A stretch of DNA of 57,570 bases from contig JASLHI010000055.1 of the NCBI GenBank assembly GCA_030149815.1, forward strand, positions 1 to 57,570. The letters are read 5' to 3'. Position 1 is the first letter of the stretch. The number at the start of each line of letters is the position of its first letter. Below are positions 53,660-57,570 of this stretch, one piece after another. Position numbers and translations under genes: made by a program. The DNA is from Aquirhabdus sp. Its GTDB lineage: Bacteria > Pseudomonadota > Gammaproteobacteria > Pseudomonadales > Moraxellaceae. Below the pieces are notes generated by a model that was not told the origin of the DNA, did not search any database, and was given only the letters and a program-made list of their open reading frames with translations.

Positions 53660-54439
53660 CTAATCAAACCGATAAATATCCATGCCCAGCGAACCCATGG
53701 TAAAACTGGAATGCACAACACTAAACCGAGAACCCGCACCCATCGTAAAAAATAACGGCTCAAGATGCTCATCCGTTGGATGATTCTGTTTAGCGTTCGG
53801 AGCTTCATATTTCCAATTGAGCACAGCGGTGTAGTCGCTGTTTCCCAGTTTCTGAATCACCCAACTTTTGAAGCTACTTGCCCAATTCGGAGGCGCAGCA
53901 TACGGATCGCGGAATGAAAGTTCGCGGAGATTATGCGTAATACTTCCAGAACCAATCAAGAGAATCTGCTGTGCGCGTAAGCTTGATAAAGCTTGTCCAA
54001 GCTCAAAGAGCTGCTGCGGACGAAATGATCTTGGAATTGAAATATGAATTACAGGAATGTCTGCCTCAGGATAAAGATGCAGTAATGGTGCCCAAACCCC
54101 GTGGTCACGTGGGCGCAATGAATTGCCATGTGCATTCAATCCAGCATCTATCAGCATGTGAATAATTCGTTCAGCCAGCGCAGGGCTACCTGGTGCAGGG
54201 TAGCGAATTTGATAAAGTTCCTCTGGGAAGCCATTGAAGTCATGCCATGTTTCTGGACGAGTTGCGGTCGAGACTTCCAGCGCATCACTCTCCCAGTGCG
54301 CCGAAACCACCACGATTGCGTTGGGTCTAGGTAGATTAGTTGACAGTCGATGCATTGCATCTGCAACTTCTCCAGCGTCTACCGCCATCATGGGCGAGCC
54401 GTGAGAGATAAAAAGCGCGGGGAGCGTAGCAAAAGTCAT
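53660..54439 (-). CDS. ygiD: DODA-type extradiol aromatic ring dioxygenase (YgiD-like)
   Basis: This 259-residue enzyme belongs to the LigB/DODA superfamily. Metal-ligand motifs are ALFISHGSPMMAV, VVVSAHWESD, and HNL in GSGSITHNLRELSF. NHPTDEHLEPLFFTMGA is the typical C-terminal phrase. E. coli YgiD cleaves L-DOPA in vitro; the in vivo substrate is not known. Length equals the family. The ATG at 54439 starts MTFATLPALF. It is a single gene. Confidence 0.92.
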   Translation of the reverse strand: MTFATLPALFISHGSPMMAVDAGEVADAMHRLSTNLPRPNAIVVVSAHWESDALEVSTATRPETWHDFNGFPEELYQIRYPAPGSPALAERIIHMLIDAGLNAHGNSLRPRDHGVWAPLLHLYPEADIPVIHISIPRSFRPQQLFELGQALSSLRAQQILLIGSGSITHNLRELSFRDPYAAPPNWASSFKSWVIQKLGNSDYTAVLNWKYEAPNAKQNHPTDEHLEPLFFTMGAGSRFSVVHSSFTMGSLGMDIYRFD

Positions 54440-54549
54440 GACAATTCTTCGTTAAAGTTTTCGATATGATGTGCCTCAATAGCGTCAGAGTAAAGCTATT
54501 GAGTTCTTCATATGTTGTTTAGTATTTCTAATATTATATATGTTAATTG

Positions 54550-55029
54550 TTAAGCTCTGTGGTAAGGATGACCTTTATTTAGACTCATAGCGCGATAGAG
54601 TTGTTCAATTAGAATCACACGCACTAAGGGATGTGGCAAGGTCAGCGGGGAGAGTGACCAATGCCATTCCGCTTTTTGTCGAACTTCATCGGATAACCCA
54701 TCAGGCCCGCCAACAGCAAGTGCAATATCCAGTCCATCCAGCATCCAACTTTGCATTGTTGTCGCTAGTTTTTCGGTTGAAAGATTACGTCCACCGACTT
54801 CTAGCGCAATCAGTCTTTCGCGTAGTTGTAAACTATTCAGAATATTTTGCCCTTCGATTTGGCAGTATTTCTGAATTTCAGCAACGGAGTCTGACTTTCC
54901 ACGTCGAGCCATTGGTAGTTCGACAAGCTGTACAGGAATTAATGGCTGAACACGTTTGAAATAATCATCAAATCCTTCTTGAACCCAATCAGGCATTTTT
55001 TGACCAATCATGAGAAGACGGATTTTCAT
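54550..55029 (-). CDS. rlmH: 23S rRNA pseudouridine-1915 N3-methyltransferase RlmH
   Basis: RlmH methylates pseudouridine 1915 of 23S rRNA in the assembled 70S ribosome. The 159-residue SPOUT protein has MKIRLLMIGQKMPDWV, LIALEVGGRNLSTEKLA, ALAVGGPDGLSDEV (SAM-binding knot), and the C-terminal EQLYRAMSLNKGHPYHR. All are invariant in the family. It follows rsfS by 79 bases on the same strand, a widely conserved order (nadD-rsfS-rlmH). Confidence 0.98.
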   Translation of the reverse strand: MKIRLLMIGQKMPDWVQEGFDDYFKRVQPLIPVQLVELPMARRGKSDSVAEIQKYCQIEGQNILNSLQLRERLIALEVGGRNLSTEKLATTMQSWMLDGLDIALAVGGPDGLSDEVRQKAEWHWSLSPLTLPHPLVRVILIEQLYRAMSLNKGHPYHRA

Positions 55030-55108
55030 ACAAAGTTACCTAATATTAAAAGAGACCAAAAACAATAAAAGCCGCAAAGCGGCTCATATTGATAAAACAA
55101 TGGGCAAA

Positions 55109-55567
55109 TTAGCCTTTTTGTTTCCATAGACTTTCAAGGTCATAGAAAGTGCGTGCAGTTGGCAACATGACATGAACGACCACTAAACCGAAGTCGACTA
55201 AAATCCATTCTGCATCACGTTCACCTTCGATGCCAACTGGACGAAATCCAGCTTTTTTACATTCGTCAGCAACGTTACTAGCGAGTGCTTTGACATGACG
55301 AGTTGATGTACCACTGGCAATCACCAGCACATCGGAGACATTACTAATGCCATGAACATCAAGTTCAACAACATTCTGAGCTTTGACGTCAGCAAGTGCT
55401 AAACGTACAACTTCTAAACAAGCTGCAACTTCTTGTGCGCTAGTCAGAGAGCTCGGTGTATTTGATTCAGGTGCTGCGGATTCGTTTAGAGTACGTTCTT
55501 TCGCTGTGCTTTGTTTCAAGTTGCTTGATGCAGGGGATGAATGACCTGATGTAGGTTCAAGATTCAT
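55109..55567 (-). CDS. rsfS: ribosomal silencing factor RsfS
   Basis: RsfS binds ribosomal protein L14 and blocks subunit joining under nutrient stress. The 152-residue protein has a Ser/Pro-rich N-terminal extension of about 40 residues. The RsfS domain follows: VVELDVHGISNVSDVLVIAS, GTSTRHVKALASNV, and GERDAEWILVDFGLVVVHVM. I chose the ATG at 55565-55567, preceded by GGTGGA at about ten bases. It overlaps the end of nadD by 11 bases. The ATG at 55585 is possible but lacks a ribosome binding site. Confidence 0.94.
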   Translation of the reverse strand: MNLEPTSGHSSPASSNLKQSTAKERTLNESAAPESNTPSSLTSAQEVAACLEVVRLALADVKAQNVVELDVHGISNVSDVLVIASGTSTRHVKALASNVADECKKAGFRPVGIEGERDAEWILVDFGLVVVHVMLPTARTFYDLESLWKQKG

Positions 55568-56237
55568 ACGGGGATGTTCCACCATAAATTTTCGTTTTGC
55601 GATTATACTCGAAAACACGCGGCGGTAGCGATTTTTTAAGCAACTTCACAAAATCAGATGTTTTGGCGTTTTCTCGCACTTTACTACTGCTTAAGTATGG
55701 AGGAGTTTGATGATCTAAAAAAATCAAACCGTTAGCTGATTCAGTGAGTGCCTCAACCGTTAATACTTGTTTGCTTTGAAGTTCATCATCTAATACAACA
55801 GTTTCTGTTTTATCGTTATTAATCCGTGGAAAAATCCATAAGTGGGTTTTATTTAATAACTCAAAGCCACCCTTCCAGCGCGGTAAACTTTCTAAACTAT
55901 CTTGTCCCATGACAAAAATCAGTGATCGATCTAAACCAACGCGTTTACGAATCAATGTCAATGTATCAATCGTGAAGTTAGGTGGTGGCAAATGAACTTC
56001 GGTTTTATCAATTAAAAAAGGGGTATCGCGTAATGCGAGTTTCAGCATCGTCAATCGATGCTTTGCACTCGTTTGAGTCGTCTTAAATGGCGAACACGCG
56101 GTTGGCAAAAAACGAATTTCAGATTGAATACCATGATGAGTCAGTTGCTGATAAACCGTATGCGCAATCCATAAATGACTTTCATGGATCGGATCAAAAG
56201 AACCTCCGAAAAGAACTAGCGGAATCGTGCTCGACAT
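55557..56237 (-). CDS. nadD: nicotinate-nucleotide adenylyltransferase NadD
   Basis: NadD makes deamido-NAD from nicotinate mononucleotide and ATP. The 226-residue protein has the nucleotidyltransferase signature VLFGGSFDPIHESHL. FVMGQDSLESLPRWKG and the C-terminal SSSKVRE (ISSTxIR-like) follow. ATG 56235-56237 gives a family-like start. A TTG at 56253-56255 would add six residues. It is the first gene of nadD-rsfS-rlmH. Confidence 0.95.
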   Translation of the reverse strand: MSSTIPLVLFGGSFDPIHESHLWIAHTVYQQLTHHGIQSEIRFLPTACSPFKTTQTSAKHRLTMLKLALRDTPFLIDKTEVHLPPPNFTIDTLTLIRKRVGLDRSLIFVMGQDSLESLPRWKGGFELLNKTHLWIFPRINNDKTETVVLDDELQSKQVLTVEALTESANGLIFLDHQTPPYLSSSKVRENAKTSDFVKLLKKSLPPRVFEYNRKTKIYGGTSPYES

Positions 56238-56393
56238 ATTGATTAGATTGATCAAAGGAATGAAAAACGATTAAATATGGCATAGTTGAGATCTAATTTC
56301 ACGCGACATCGCAAACATTGCTCATATTTAGAATATAAAAAAGCTGCATCAAGAATGAGCAGCCTTATGTGGTTTGAATCAGATCAGTAATTT

Positions 56394-57095
56394 TTAAGCA
56401 TCATTTTTATCAAGAAAACGATAAATACTTGCGCCAAGCACACCACCAATAATTGGTGCAACCCAAAATAACCAAAGTTGTTGCAATGCTAAAGTATCCA
56501 TCGAAATAACAGCAACTGCCGTACTGCGAGCAGGATTAACGGAAGTATTTGTTACGGGAATGCTGATTAGGTGAATTAAAGTTAAAGCCAAACCGATGGC
56601 AATCGGTGCAAAACCTGCAGGCGCACCTTTACTGGTCGAACCCATGATTACAATTAAAAAGAAAGCTGTTAATACGATTTCAATAACAAGCGCAGAAATC
56701 ATTGAATAGTGATCAGGAGATCCGTCGCCATAGCCATTTAAAGCAAAATGGTGTGATAAATTGGTGACATCAACACCAGCTTTACCACTTGCGATTACCC
56801 ATAATACCGCCGCCGCCGCAATGCCGCCTAATACTTGAAAAACGATATACGGGATCACTTGATTTGCAGGAAAACGCCCACCTACACATAAACCAATAGA
56901 GATTGCTGGATTAAAGTGACCCCCTGAAATATGACCTACGGCATAAGCCATCGTCAGTACCGTTAAACCAAATGCGAGAGCGACACCAGCAAAGGCGATA
57001 CCCAGCTGAGGAAATCCTGCGGCTAAAACGGCACTACCACATCCACCAAATACTAACCAAAATGTTCCGAAGAACTCTGCTCCGTATGCCTTCAT
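56394..57095 (-). CDS. aqpZ: aquaporin Z
   Basis: AqpZ is an inner-membrane water channel. The 233-residue protein has six membrane helices and two NPA loops (SGGHFNPAIS and TNTSVNPARS). The selectivity filter contains the His of TLIHL and the Arg after the second NPA, which marks a water-selective channel and not a glycerol facilitator. The start KAYGAEFFGTFWLVFGGCGS and the length are as in E. coli AqpZ. The ATG is at 57095. It is divergent from the downstream rRNA promoter. Confidence 0.97.
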   Translation of the reverse strand: MKAYGAEFFGTFWLVFGGCGSAVLAAGFPQLGIAFAGVALAFGLTVLTMAYAVGHISGGHFNPAISIGLCVGGRFPANQVIPYIVFQVLGGIAAAAVLWVIASGKAGVDVTNLSHHFALNGYGDGSPDHYSMISALVIEIVLTAFFLIVIMGSTSKGAPAGFAPIAIGLALTLIHLISIPVTNTSVNPARSTAVAVISMDTLALQQLWLFWVAPIIGGVLGASIYRFLDKNDA

Positions 57096-57477
57096 TGTAA
57101 TAACCTTAATTTAATGATTAATTTTAAATTTATTAAATACAGCAAAAACAACTTTATTCTAAAGAGATGTTTAATCGATGGATATATAGATCAATAAGTA
57201 ATCACACAAATACAACATAGCGAAATTTTAATGATCAAAAGCTATCTTGAGTATGTTTTAAAAAATGAGCATTAATGCTATTGAGTCAGCATTTTTTTGA
57301 GCGCATTTTTAAATTATTGAAAAGTTTGTCTATACAGAAAGTAGTAAAACCATCCTTTAGGTACATTTATTTCGATTATTCCGTCAAACATTATTCATTT
57401 AATGTGGTGTTTTCGACCCTAAATTTCGTTAAAGCGCTCGAAAAGCGAACAACCGAGCGTAAATTCGAAGAAAGGGT
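57096..57477. other. region between aqpZ and the rRNA promoter
   Basis: These 382 bases are AT-rich and should hold the aqpZ promoter and upstream elements of the rrn promoter. A dyad CGCTCG (57435-57440) / CGAGCG (57454-57459) sits 20-40 bases before the -35 box. A 68-codon plus-strand frame (57275-57481) runs into the promoter and is probably not a gene. Confidence 0.55.
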
Positions 57478-57512
57478 TTGACATGGTTGAGGAAGTGTAT
57501 AGAATGCACCCC
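57478..57512 (+). promoter_or_regulatory. rRNA operon promoter (P1-like)
   Basis: A perfect -35 TTGACA (57478-57483), a 16-base spacer and -10 TAGAAT (57500-57505) are followed by the GC-rich discriminator GCACCCC. This is the hallmark of stringently controlled rrn promoters. The first ~60 transcribed bases reach the window end; the 16S gene would follow. Confidence 0.8.
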
Positions 57513-57570
57513 ACAGCGACGGTGATGTGCTTTTAAATAAGTAGATTAAACAATAGCTTAGAAGATTTGC

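Noticed and set aside
57275..57481. A 68-codon plus-strand frame before the right-hand rRNA promoter
   Set aside because: It runs into the -35 box, has AT-driven composition and no recognisable motif or good ribosome binding site.

Overview
The window looks like a stretch of chromosome from a member of the Moraxellaceae close to Acinetobacter. The evidence is the 5S rRNA and 23S 3' end, moderately AT-rich composition, dispersed type II secretion genes, the style of the housekeeping genes, and an intergenic repeat whose antisense-free translation contains YFCLGKSK, which I recall from Acinetobacter genomes. These are judgements by eye; no search was run.

The window begins inside the 3' end of a 23S gene, followed by a 5S gene and a strong terminator. 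It ends about 65 bases past a typical rRNA promoter (TTGACA, 16 bases, TAGAAT, GC-rich discriminator). Both point rightward, so this looks like the complete segment between two co-oriented rRNA operons.

Layout. 0.6-5.9 kb, minus strand: yehS-like and PA4642-like small genes, minC/minD/minE, a voltage-sensor-like membrane protein, and a YihG-like acyltransferase. 6-12 kb: two lipoproteins, a YihY/BrkB protein, a WrbA-type quinone reductase, and gspF/gspG. 12.1-16.6 kb: a long non-coding leader, then a 1204-residue trimeric autotransporter made mostly of Ser-rich heptad repeats. 16.6-23.3 kb: pirin, a YeiR-type COG0523 GTPase, lnt/corC, a TusA-like protein and an Old-Yellow-Enzyme-like oxidoreductase. 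23.3-23.9 kb: a non-coding AT-rich region with a cluster of DnaA boxes. 23.9-30.6 kb: YbjN, a small acyltransferase, a GAF-GGDEF-EAL protein, an unknown helical protein, a secreted alpha/beta hydrolase and DedA. 30.7-35.7 kb: ccmABCDE, queC, a small exported protein and bcp. 36-48.1 kb: gyrA, trpS and mdtABC. 48.3-57.1 kb: acs, two lipoproteins, rnfB-nth, a DODA-type dioxygenase, rlmH/rsfS/nadD and aqpZ.

Most genes are core metabolism, cell division, envelope biogenesis, cytochrome c maturation, DNA topology and repair, and efflux. The items most worth a second look are the DnaA-box cluster with no dnaA nearby, the autotransporter whose internal duplications all preserve the 7-residue phase, a 12-residue duplication just before a degenerate GGDEF motif, a His at a quinolone-resistance position of GyrA, three GACTC/GAGTC dyads in the gyrA leader, and a repeat shared by two intergenic regions. 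I found no CRISPR array, prophage, transposase or obvious defence island.
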